Source: Diplocarpon mali (Eukaryota; Ascomycota; Leotiomycetes; Helotiales; Drepanopezizaceae). From it: DNA of 29,813 nt. Numbering within the stretch: the stretch's first letter is position 1; the number at the start of each line of letters is the position of its first letter. Both the position numbers and the translations under genes were made by a program. The notes beneath the pieces are model-generated. The model was not told where the DNA came from. It worked only from the letters and a program-made list of their open reading frames with translations, and did not search any database. The stretch is from assembly GCA_024741835.1 (NCBI GenBank), contig JAENRP010000448.1, forward strand, positions 1 to 29,813, read 5' to 3'. Below, one piece after another: positions 1-9,100 of this stretch.

Positions 1-3000
1 AGAGTTTTTAATAATCAATTTATATAGTTTATAAATAATAATTATAAAGTGATCTTTAAAGCTAAAATCAAAGATAGACTTTATATTATCTTAAAGGTAA
101 TATTATAAAAATTAACTCTTAGGCCAGACCTATAAGTAGATTCCTTTAAGGAAAGTGCACTTTTTACCTTAATATAATTAAGTAAAGATAGGGAGAATAG
201 ATAAACTCCTAAGCTAGGATCGCAAGTAAAATTCGCGAAAATGACTCTTAAGCTAAGACTATAGGTAGATTATAAGGTATCTTTAAAGGTAATTCCTAAG
301 CTAGGATCGCAAGTGAAATTCGCGGAAATGACTCCTAGGCTAGGACTGCGAGTGAAATTCGCGAATTTGTCAAAGACGACTCTTAAGCTAAGACTACAAG
401 TAGATCTCGCGATTTCTGGGAAATCGACTCCTAAGCTAAGACTATAAGTAGATCTTGCGGTTTTATTAAAAACAACTCCTAAGCTAAGCTTATAATTGGA
501 AAATAGTAAAACTTTAAACTGCTATTACTAGTCCTTTTTAGCTGCTAATAATAAAGTATCAACTAATAATAGGCTACTAAAGCTATTAGAAGCTAAAAGC
601 CTATTAAGGTATTAGCTAATATATAAAAGATTCGCATATCTAAGGCTAAAGAAATTAAAAGGCTTATATAAGGTCTTAATCTTAAAATAGAAGATCTAAG
701 TACTAAAGGATCGCTTAGTATACTAAATTTGCAAGCTAATAAAACTTCGAAATCAAACGTAAACTAAGCTTAGTCTATAAAAAGATTTAATATTAATACT
801 AATATCTATTAATACTATTAGACTATTTATAACCTTAATCAAAGGAAATAATTAGTTTTCTTAAATAGTAGATAACTTTACTTAGCAGATATAGACTATT
901 TATACTAGGACTAAATCTAAGCTTATAGAAAAGCTAAAAACTTAAAAAGTGATAAAGGAACGCTAGACCTAATTAAAGCTAATAGCTATTAAGTCTAATA
1001 ACGCATTAGAGATTAAAGTAAAGCTTAATAAATAGGTAAAATAAGGAGTTTATTATAAACTAACTATAATATATAAAGGTTCCTATTAGAATAGTATTAC
1101 TAAGCAAAGCATCTAATAAGTAAAGACTAACTATTGCGCTCTATTATAAGATGCTAACCTACTATTAGAATTCTAAGACCTTATAGTTAAAGTAGATATA
1201 TACTTGCGAAATAGAATAAGTAGTAGACTAATAGTCAATAGCACTCGAATATTACTATATAAGGCATATTTTAAATAGAAACTAAGCTTAAACTATATCT
1301 ATATCTTTAAAAGTATCTACTACTCCTATATTAGCCTAAAGTCCTAGCCTATAAGTATAAAGAGCAAGAAGCTAATAGACTAAAGTAAAGAGTATATATT
1401 TATTAAGTATATTAAATAGATAATAAAGCAATAGATAATATATGCGCCAGATCTAAAGCAAGTAATTATATTCTTAATAATTGAGTTTAATAAATCTTAA
1501 AATAAAAGGGAGCTATCCTTAAAGTTTTATATACTTAAAGATTTGCAAAGTATATTAGTTAATAGTAATACTATTAAGCCGAACTAATAACCCCTTTCTC
1601 TTAACTTAAGTATATTAAGCGCACCTGCTAATTAATAACCTACTAATCGCCTAAAGGTCAAATAGACTATTCCTATTATCTACAAACTACTTAAAGTAAA
1701 GAATAACTTTAATATTATTATCCCTTTAGTTAAAGCACCTATAGTAAAGAATGTTCTTAAAATAAGTATAAGTAATAATAAGCCTTTACTACTAGAAAGC
1801 AGTTCCTTAAATAATAAGCCTATAAAACCTATAGTTGAACCTATATCTTTAAAGAGGAATAGAGACCTAGAACTAGAAGATACCTTAGATAAACGCAAGT
1901 CTAAGCGTATCTAAGCTATAATAGCATATAGGATCTATAAGCTTAAACTTTAATAGAGCTTTAATAAAGATAATACGTTCCTAGCCGCTAAAGGGATAAT
2001 AAAAATCTCTCTTTTAAAAATATATAATAAAGCTATTAACGATCTAAAGAATAGAGTAGCATAGAGTAAGGCAATCTAAAAGGAGATAAGCTCTCTTATT
2101 GCAAATGGCATATAGATAGAGGAACCGATGCCAAAGGACGTGAACCTAGTATTAATAAAGTAGGTCTTTATAATTAAGATATATGCAAATAGAACCCTAA
2201 AGCATTATAAGGCAAGGCTTATAGCTAAGGGCTTCTCCTAATAGTATAGAGAAGACTACTTTAATATATTCGCGCTAATAGTTCGCATAAATACCTTTTA
2301 TATATTTATAGCAATAGTAGCCGCTAAGGACTTTGAATGCAAATAGTATAATATTAAAAATGCATTTACTAAAGCGATTATAAAGGAATGGATTTTTCTC
2401 TCTTAACCTAATGGTATTCTTATACGCGCTAGCCACTCTTTCTATATATTCTATAGTATCTATAGGCTTAAATAATCAGCTTATAATTAAAACCTCTTAT
2501 ATAGCTCTACTCTAATAGAAATAGGATTTGTTTAAAGCCTAGCTAACCCTTATTTATTTACTTATATTAAGCGTAGAATTAAGTTGCTACTATATATTAA
2601 TAATATTGCTATAGCTACGAAAACAATTACTTAATTAAATTAATTCTTTATAATAATTTGGAAACATTTTAATACTAAGGATTTAAAGGGAATTTATAAG
2701 ATCCTTAGCATCTATATTATAAGGAACCGCTCTACTTAAGAACTCTAATTAAACTAAGAGCAGTATATTAAAAAGATCCTAGACCAAATAGGACTCTTTA
2801 CTTATACTCTTAACTTTAAGCTAAAGCGTACTCTAATCGAAGGAAAGTATAATAAGTTAGAGCCTATTAATGAAAATAAGTAAAAAGGAGATCTAAAGAA
2901 GTACTAATAAGACATTAGAGCAATTATATATACTATAGTATATATAAGATTAGATATTGCCTTTATTATTAAGCAACTTAATCAGAACTTAAAGGATCTG

Positions 3001-3603
3001 ACGATTTAATATAAGAATACAATTAAGCGATTTAAAAGGTACTTTTAATTAATAATTATACAAAAGGTAAGATATAGACTAACGAAATATATAAGCGCAA
3101 AGCTTAAGGTATATACCAATTCTAATTAAGCAAATATAAAAGGTTAGAAAAGTATATTTAAAAGCGTAGCAATACTATATAGCAGACCTATATTATAAGG
3201 AAGTAGGAAGTAGAAATCAATAGCTATCGCAAGCACTAAGGCCAAATATATATTAATATTATCAAATTGCAAATAAGGATTATAAATCGCCTAAGTTCTA
3301 AAAGATATAGGTTTTACTAAATATATTAAATAAAATAAGAACTATATTAATCTTTAAGCAAATAATATAAAAGCAATTGCACTTATAAAGAATCCACACT
3401 TATATAAGCAATTAAAACATATTAATATTACCTACTACTTTATCTATAACCTTATTATAAAGAATAAGTTATTAATTACCTATATCCTAACTAATTGAAT
3501 AGTAGTAGATAGATTTATAAAGCTATTAAAGATAATTGCAAAGTTCAAAGCATTTAAAGATATACTAAGGTTATAGAAGATAGTAAAGGCTTAGCAGGCT
3601 TAA
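1..3603 (+). pseudogene. Copia A pol remnant (PR end, spacer, IN, RT, RNase H)
   Basis: Translated in the frame of the other copies, this gives the end of protease, the spacer (115-490), the integrase zinc region, the integrase core, a PKS-x-P-x-G motif near 1340, reverse transcriptase and RNase H. The RT region reads KARLIAKGFSQQY once stops are read as Gln. The catalytic box is YINN at 2593-2604, where Copia families have YVDD, so both Asp codons (GAY) have become AAT. RNase H reads YTNSN where YADSD is expected. There are dozens of TAA/TAG stops at Gln or Trp positions and no long open frame. The element is dead. The stop is uncertain: TAG at 3592 or TAA at 3601, both shared by other copies. 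Confidence 0.85.
115..490 (+). repeat. In-frame 39/48-bp tandem repeat, copy A (8 units)
   Basis: Units begin with ACTCYTARGC at 115, 205, 244, 292, 331, 379, 427 and 475, giving spacings of 90, 39, 48, 39, 48, 48 and 48 bp. Each unit encodes 13 or 16 residues and starts with a variant of T-P/L-R/K-L-x-L-Q-V. Each carries a 23-bp imperfect palindrome; the cleanest is 331-353. Compared with copies B and C, one 48 plus one 39-bp unit is missing, a loss of 87 bp that keeps the frame. Confidence 0.85.
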
Positions 3604-3896
3604 GAATAACTCCTAAGCCTACTTCGCAAGTTAGGTTATATAGTCTTATAAAGGAAAGTTTTTAAATCGACTCCTAGGCCTAGACTATAAGTCAAGTCAT
3701 ATAGTCTTATAAAGGAATGCTTTTGGGAAATTTAACTCCTAGTCCCGCCTTATAAGTAGGGTTAGTAATTTTAATAGAGGTAGCTATTAATTAATTATTT
3801 TTTAATTTAAAGAGATACTTAAGAGTTGGATTAGCGTAAAAGGATAGTTGTTATTTTCCTAACTATAGGTCAATTAGAGTAAGGTTTAAGTAAAAG
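3604..3896 (+). repeat. Copia A 3' noncoding tail with degenerate repeats
   Basis: Between the end of pol and the 3' LTR lie about three degenerate copies of a roughly 65-bp unit. Each unit has an ACTCCTAGGC-type palindrome followed by a stretch like TATAGTCTTATAAAGGAA. The palindrome at 3670-3692 is nearly identical to those in Gypsy gag and pol. The remainder (about 3780-3896) holds no ORF. A weak purine run (AAGTAAAAG) next to the LTR is the likely polypurine tract. Confidence 0.7.
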
Positions 3897-4091
3897 TATT
3901 AAGATAGGTAATATAGCTATTACTTTAATATATTATTATATAACCCTACTTCTTAATTAGTAGGATATTAATACATATATAGCTATAGGGAAGAAAGGGG
4001 TAACCTTCCTTCTTTAACTCTTATTAATATATCGACTATCGACCTCTAGAAGCCTCCTTTACCTACTGCGCCGACTTACTTAAGCTCAATA
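3897..4091 (+). repeat. 3' LTR of Copia A (195 bp)
   Basis: The LTR begins TATTAAGATAGG and ends TTAAGCTCAATA. These are RIP-altered forms of the TGTTGAG...CTCAACA terminal inverted repeat seen in less mutated copies. The length is exactly that of the other LTRs of this family. A hairpin with 13-bp arms is present but weakened. Confidence 0.92.
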
Positions 4092-4102
4092 GATATATTA
4101 AT
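4092..4102 (-). repeat. 11-bp remnant of Copia E 3' LTR between A and Gypsy
   Basis: GATATATTAAT matches the inverted Copia LTR just before its AAGAGTT segment, which resumes at 23731. The last 5 bp (TTAAT) are the Gypsy target duplication, repeated at 23726-23730. The first 5 bp (GATAT) are the likely target duplication of copy A. Confidence 0.7.
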
Positions 4103-4346
4103 TGTTACAACTTGCTCTGGAGCGTACAGAGGGGCGATAATCGAGTAACGCTGACTGTATTACCTCAAGAGGTACGCTATATAATAGAGAAGAAAAGATG
4201 AAGAAGAAGAGAGAGTCTCTAATAGAGCTCCTCCAGAATAAGTACAGGTGCTTCACTAGTATGCATATGATCCAGCCACCTCGCTACTTTAGCGTGCACC
4301 TAACTTCGATATATAATATAACCGTATATATAATACGGCTATAATA
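4103..4346 (-). repeat. 3' LTR of Gypsy (244 bp), heavily mutated
   Basis: It starts TGTTACAACTTG and ends GGCTATAATA, and aligns without length change to 23482-23725. It is much more RIP-altered than its partner: CACGTG motifs intact in the right LTR read as TATA-like or CATATG sequence here. Confidence 0.92.
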
Positions 4347-4363
4347 CTACCCCCCCCTTTTGA
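4347..4363 (-). other. Gypsy polypurine tract
   Basis: On the minus strand this reads CAAAAGGGGGGGGTAG, directly before the 3' LTR. A purine run in this position primes plus-strand synthesis. It fixes the element's orientation independently of the coding sequence. Confidence 0.8.
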
Positions 4364-5547
4364 AAAACTACGCCCGCGCAGTTATATCTATAGGCATATT
4401 ATTCTCTAGGTCCCTATAATCGTCAACTCTATTGTTATATAACCTAAGCTAGCTTGATAGCGCCCTTAGTAGCCCCTTAGCTTAAGGGTTCTTTAGATGG
4501 AAATTTCAAATAGTATACAGCGCCGTTATAGCGTTAAAGCATAGGTACCATTCGAAGTCTTTATTAGCTCCTTTCCATTTAATCTAATATTCGAGCTTCC
4601 TAGCTCAAATACAAGATCTAATTATTTCTTCTATTTCCTACTCTTCTTATTCTAGCAATACTTTAATTAGGGCAAGAGGCTCCTGAGCTTAGCCTAGCAG
4701 AAGGTTAGAAACGTATTTACACAGTAAGTAGGAATAGAATATAGGGTAGATTGAATAGAGCGAATCAGGCAATTGTAGCTTCCAGCTTTCTCTTAGCTTT
4801 TCTAGTACTTTCACTAGGCTATACCACTTATCGGAGAGCTTCCGGCTCGGCCGATCGAGCTTCCAGTTTTTAGTACTAATTAGTATATCATTTCTTATAG
4901 TCTAATCAACTAGCTAGCAGTAAAGGTCTGCAAGCCGTTTCATTTTAGCCTATTATGCTTAAAGAGATAATTAAGCGAATTGGACTACTTTTTAAGCTCT
5001 AATAGCTATGCAAAGCGCTATTTTACGATTTAATCTCTCGGTTGCTATCTATAGAGGCTCTAGGTTAATTAAATTCTAAAAGGAGCAAGCTTCGTAGCTA
5101 TTTAGCACTTAAAAAGGGGAAATTTACCCTAGGGATTTATAAGGCAAGGTCAATTAGGCAATATCTATTAAAGGTAAGAGACGATTCCAATTATCTTAGT
5201 AATATAAGTAAAATAGTCTAAGGCGTTATTTTAAGTACTAGTTTATGATCTTAGTTTAGCTATTAACGTTAAGGTTATAGGCTATAGTTAACTTAACCTT
5301 TATACTTAATATCCGATAGAGCTCTTTCCAAAAGGTAGAGACAAATTGAGCCCCTTTATTTAATAGAATCGAGTTAGGCATACCGAAATAGCATATCTAA
5401 TAAATTAAAAACAACTCTACAAGGCCTTTTGCATCAACCGTCTTATAGCATAAGATTAATACTGCCTTCTTTAATAATCGGTCTATTATTACTAGTGTAA
5501 AGTTATAGCCGAGTTTATTAAGCAAGAGCTTTGTAAAATCCATAATC
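4364..5547 (-). pseudogene. Gypsy pol 3' part: integrase core and chromodomain, RIP-broken
   Basis: In minus-strand order, 5547-5250 reads as an integrase core: MDFTK, LVIIDRL, YFGMPNSI, QFVSTFW and ELYRIL. Of the DDE triad, the first Asp (in MDF, 5537-5539) is kept. The second, in the usual D-R/K-G, is Asn (5358-5360). The Glu of the usual DGQTE motif is Lys (5250-5252). Downstream, near 4510-4650, RKLEY, IKWKGA and DFEWY match a chromodomain, which in chromoviruses directs integration to marked chromatin. Stops interrupt the frame. The integrase continues upstream at 11736, beyond inserted Copia B. The stretch 4364-4500 is the probable C-terminal tail and shows nothing recognisable. Confidence 0.87.
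5543..5547. repeat. Target site duplication TAATC (left, Copia B)
   Basis: TAATC here is repeated exactly at 11731-11735, directly after the 3' LTR of Copia B. It marks the 5-bp staggered cut. Confidence 0.92.
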
Positions 5548-5742
5548 TGTTGAGATAGGTGATATAGCTATCACTCCGATGTATTATCATATGACCCTAC
5601 TACTTAATCAGTAGGATATTGATACGTATATAGCTATAGGGAAGAAAGGGGTAACCTTCCTTCCCTAACTCTTACTAATATATTGACTATCGACCTTTAG
5701 AAGCCTCCTTTACTTACTGCGCCGACTTACTTAAGCTCAATA
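5548..5742 (+). repeat. 5' LTR of Copia B (195 bp)
   Basis: It begins TGTTGAGATAGG and ends TTAAGCTCAATA, an almost unmutated terminal inverted repeat (TGTTGAG/CTCAACA). A strong hairpin lies inside at 5637-5667, with arms TAGGGAAGAAAGG and CCTTCCTTCCCTA (12 of 13 paired) around a GGTAA loop. A TATA-like element is not obvious. Confidence 0.95.
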
Positions 5743-5756
5743 GGTTATAAGCCCTA
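5743..5756 (+). other. Primer-binding site, initiator tRNA-Met anticodon arm
   Basis: GGTTATAAGCCCTA directly follows the LTR. With the two TpG-to-TpA changes undone it is the reverse complement of the anticodon arm (GGGCTCATAACC) of eukaryotic initiator tRNA-Met. Drosophila copia is primed from the same internal site by a half-tRNA. Copies C and D have the same sequence at the same place. Confidence 0.78.
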
Positions 5757-6141
5757 GATAGACTAATAATAGATTATTGACTTCCCTTAGAAAGCACTTG
5801 CGCTATAACTATTAATAGGAAGTTAAATAAGACTTATAGTAAGAGGCGAGCAATCGGCGAATAGGAGGTATGATTCCTTATTTAGCTAACCTATATTGCA
5901 AGAGGTATGATTCCTTACTTTATAACCCCTTTGGTACTATAAGAGGTATGATTCCTTACTTTACTATGTTTTATAAGAGGTGTGATTCCTTGCGTTATAG
6001 CTTAAAAAACCCTTTTCGATAAGAGGACTTCCTCCCTATTTAATACTTCTATAATACTGCTATTTAATCATTTCGACTTTTCGATAGGAGGAGTGCCTTT
6101 AACTATTTAATTTATTTGATTTTAATGCAATTCGATTCGAA
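5757..6141 (+). repeat. Copia B leader with 33-47-bp minisatellite
   Basis: No gene is visible here. From about 5863 to 6036 there are four to five copies of a unit like AAGAGGTATGATTCCTT, starting near 5864, 5901, 5941, 5974 and 6021. The unit core AGG-x-AT-x-AT-x-CCT is an imperfect palindrome. The same array occurs in C (about 18970-19145, inverted) and D (about 25370-25540). It may shape the leader RNA or packaging signal; that is inference. Confidence 0.7.
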
Positions 6142-9100
6142 ATGGTAATAGCTTTTGATTCCGATTGAAATACTAAACCTAAAGACCTTTAACTCTTTTA
6201 AAAGAACTAGCAATAATAGTTCGATAATTTAAAGCTTTACTTTAAGAGCAAAGGCATTGAAATAGCAATTTAAAAGACACTTATTAAATATATAAGAATA
6301 GCCTCTTATACTCCTTCTACCAATTTATCTACTTCTACTTTAATAGCTAATACAACTGCTAAGGATTTGCTAAATATATTAAATAAGCTTAGCCTAAGAG
6401 CTTTAGTAGATAATAATTGAGAATCCTAAAGGTAGATTTTAAATATGGAAAAGGAGAAGGAGTATAAGCTAGCCTTAGCTAAATGTAAGCTTAAGATTAA
6501 TAGAGGTTTAAGTGATAAAGATTGAGATTTTATTTGAGTTTATAATAATATAAAAATAAGATAAGATACTTTAAAAGTAAAATACTCTTAAATAACTGCT
6601 TTTAATACCTAGTATCTACTATAGTAGATTACTTTATTTTAATATAGAAAAGATAAAGATAGCAAGGATATAGATATAAATATAGACTCTACTTAGTCTA
6701 TACTATATAAAGTAAAGAGGAAAGTAAAAGCCGCAGATTTTAAGATAGCTATGACTTTTAAAGAAACTTAGCTTTTTAATTTCCTACTTAATAGTCTCCC
6801 TTTTAAGTTCGCTATTATAAAACAATCTCTTCTTATTTAACCTAACCTTAAGATCTATAAGAAGATTGACCTCCTTTAAACTATTAAATAAGACCTTAAA
6901 GAACGCTTTAAATCGGCAAATGCTACATTATAAGGTAATAATAAGCCTAAGAAGAGGAAGGAGCGTAGGACGAGCCCTTGAGCTTATTAGGAATGCTACT
7001 TCTATAATAGTGCTTATAATATTACTAATTATAAAGTTAGAAGGCAATTAATTGATATAGTTGCTAGCTTTAATATTAAAAAGCAATTGAAGCAGAAGTT
7101 AAAAAGCAAACTACCCTTATCCTACTAAAGGCTGCAACTACTAAGGAAAGGTAAAGGAAAAGGCTATTTAGCCAGAACCTTAGCAAATACTTTTAATAAT
7201 AATAGTAGGTTATTTAAACTTAAATCCACTTTTAATAATTTAAATAATAATTATAATAAAGATACTTACATTTTAAAAGCCGATCTTTATAAGATCCTTA
7301 AATCCGATTGATATAGTAATACTAATTATATAGTATATATAACTAACAAATCCTACCTATTTAAAGGCCCGCTTATTAAAATAAAAAGGCGCTCTATTAA
7401 AGTTAGTAGTAGAAGGTTATATATAGACTTAATAAGTATAATAAAGATAAATGTTGCTAGCGTTTCTTTCCTTTTATAAAATGTTCTCCTTATACTTAGC
7501 TTAAGCATTAATCTCTTATCTAACTATAAGATTTATATAGAGTTGAATTATATAAGAGTTTTTAATAATCAATTTATATAGTTTATAAATAATAACTATA
7601 AAGTGATCTTTAAAGTTAAAATCAAAGATAGACTTTATATTATTTTAAAGGTAATATTATAAAAATTAACTCTTAAGCTAGACTTATAAGTAGATTCTTT
7701 TAAGGAAAGTGCACTCTTTACCTTAATATAATTAAGTAAGGATAGTAAGAATAGATAGACTCTTAAGCTAGGATTGCAAGTAAAATTCGCGAAAATAACT
7801 CTTAAGCTAAAACTATAGGTAGATTGTAAGGTATCCTTAAAGGTGACTCTTAAGTTAGGATTATAAATGAATTTAGTAGAAATAACTCCTAGGCTAAAAC
7901 TATAAGTAGATTCTGCAGATTTATTAATAATAACTCTAAAGTTAAGATCGCAAGTGAAATTTACAAAAATAACTCTTAAGCTAGGACTATAAGTGAAATT
8001 CGCAAATTTATTAAAAACGACTTTTAAGCTAAGACTATAAGTAGATCTTACTATTTCTAAGAAATCGACTTTTAAGCTAGGACTATAAGTAGATCTTGCG
8101 GTTTTATTAAAAATGACTCTTAAGCTAGGCTTGCAATTAGAAAATGGCAAAACCTTAAACTGCTATCACTAGTCCTTTCTAGCCGCTAATAATAAAGCAT
8201 TAACTAATAATAGGCTACTAAAGCTATTAAAAGCCGAAAGCCTATTAAAGTATTAGCTAATATATAGAAGATTCGTATATCTAAGGCTAGAGAAATTAAA
8301 GGGCCTATATAAAGTCTTAACCTTAAAATAAAAGATCTAAGTATTAAAGGATCGCCTAGTATACTAAATTTATAAGCTAATAAAACTTCGAAATCGGATG
8401 CAAATTAAGCTTAGTCTATAGAAAGATTCGATACTAATACTAATATCTATTAATACTACTAGACTATTTATAACCTTAATTAAAGGAAATAATTAGTTTT
8501 CTTAAATAGTAGATAATTTCACTTAGCAGATATAGACTATTTGCGCTAGGATTAAATCTAAGCTTATAAAAAAGCTAGAAACTTAGAAAGTGATAGAGGA
8601 ACGCTAGACCTAATTAAAGCTAATAGCTATTAGGTCTAATAACGCATTAGAGATTAGGGCAAAGCTTAATAAATAGGTAAAATAAGGAGTTTGTTATAAA
8701 CTAATTATAATATATAAAGGTTCCTATTAGAATAGTATTATTAAGCGAAGCATCTAATAAGTAGAGACTAATTATTACACTTTATTATAAAATGCTAACT
8801 TGCTACTAGAATTCTAAGACCTTGCAGTTAAGGCAAATATATACTTGCGAAATAGAATAGGTAGTAGACTAATAGTTAATAGTACTCGAATATTATTATA
8901 TAAGGCATATTTTAGATAGAAACTAAGCTTAGATTATATTTGCGTCTTTAGAAGCGTTTACTACTCTTATATTAGCCCGAAGTCCTAGCCTACGGGTATA
9001 AAGAGTAAGAAGCTAATAGACTAAGGTAGAGAGTATATATTTATTAAGTATATTAAATAGATAATAAAGTAATAGATAGTATATATGGTAGACTTAAGGT

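Larger units (their letters stand above)
1..4091 (+). mobile_element. Ty1/Copia retrotransposon copy A, 5' part outside window, RIP-degraded
   Basis: This is a plus-strand Copia element entering from the left edge. Position 1 corresponds to position 7556 of the complete copy B, so the 5' LTR, leader, gag and most of protease lie outside the window. Present are the end of protease, the tandem-repeat spacer, integrase, reverse transcriptase, RNase H, a 3' noncoding tail and a 195-bp 3' LTR. The element is about 84 bp shorter than the matching part of B because its spacer lacks two repeat units. The bases after its 3' end (GATATATTAAT) match an inverted Copia LTR, so A appears to have inserted in the 3' LTR of copy E, with GATAT as the likely target duplication. 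Its other side cannot be seen. Confidence 0.9.

Noticed and set aside
1680..1898. 72-residue minus-strand frame
   Set aside because: Antisense of the Copia A pol linker before RT; the equivalent in C appears at 15477-15791 on the other strand.
6866..7051. 61-residue plus-strand frame
   Set aside because: It overlaps Copia B gag in another frame; the gag frame gives LLNSLP and the zinc knuckle.
7635..8150. 171-residue minus-strand open frame with SPSLRV repeats
   Set aside because: It is antisense to the Copia B spacer. The sense frame matches protease and integrase on both sides, and RIP stops fall mostly in the sense frame, which leaves the antisense open by chance.
7669..8150. CRISPR-like array
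   Set aside because: Regular repeats with similar spacing, but the spacers are also repeats, the array is in frame in a eukaryotic retrotransposon, and no cas genes exist.
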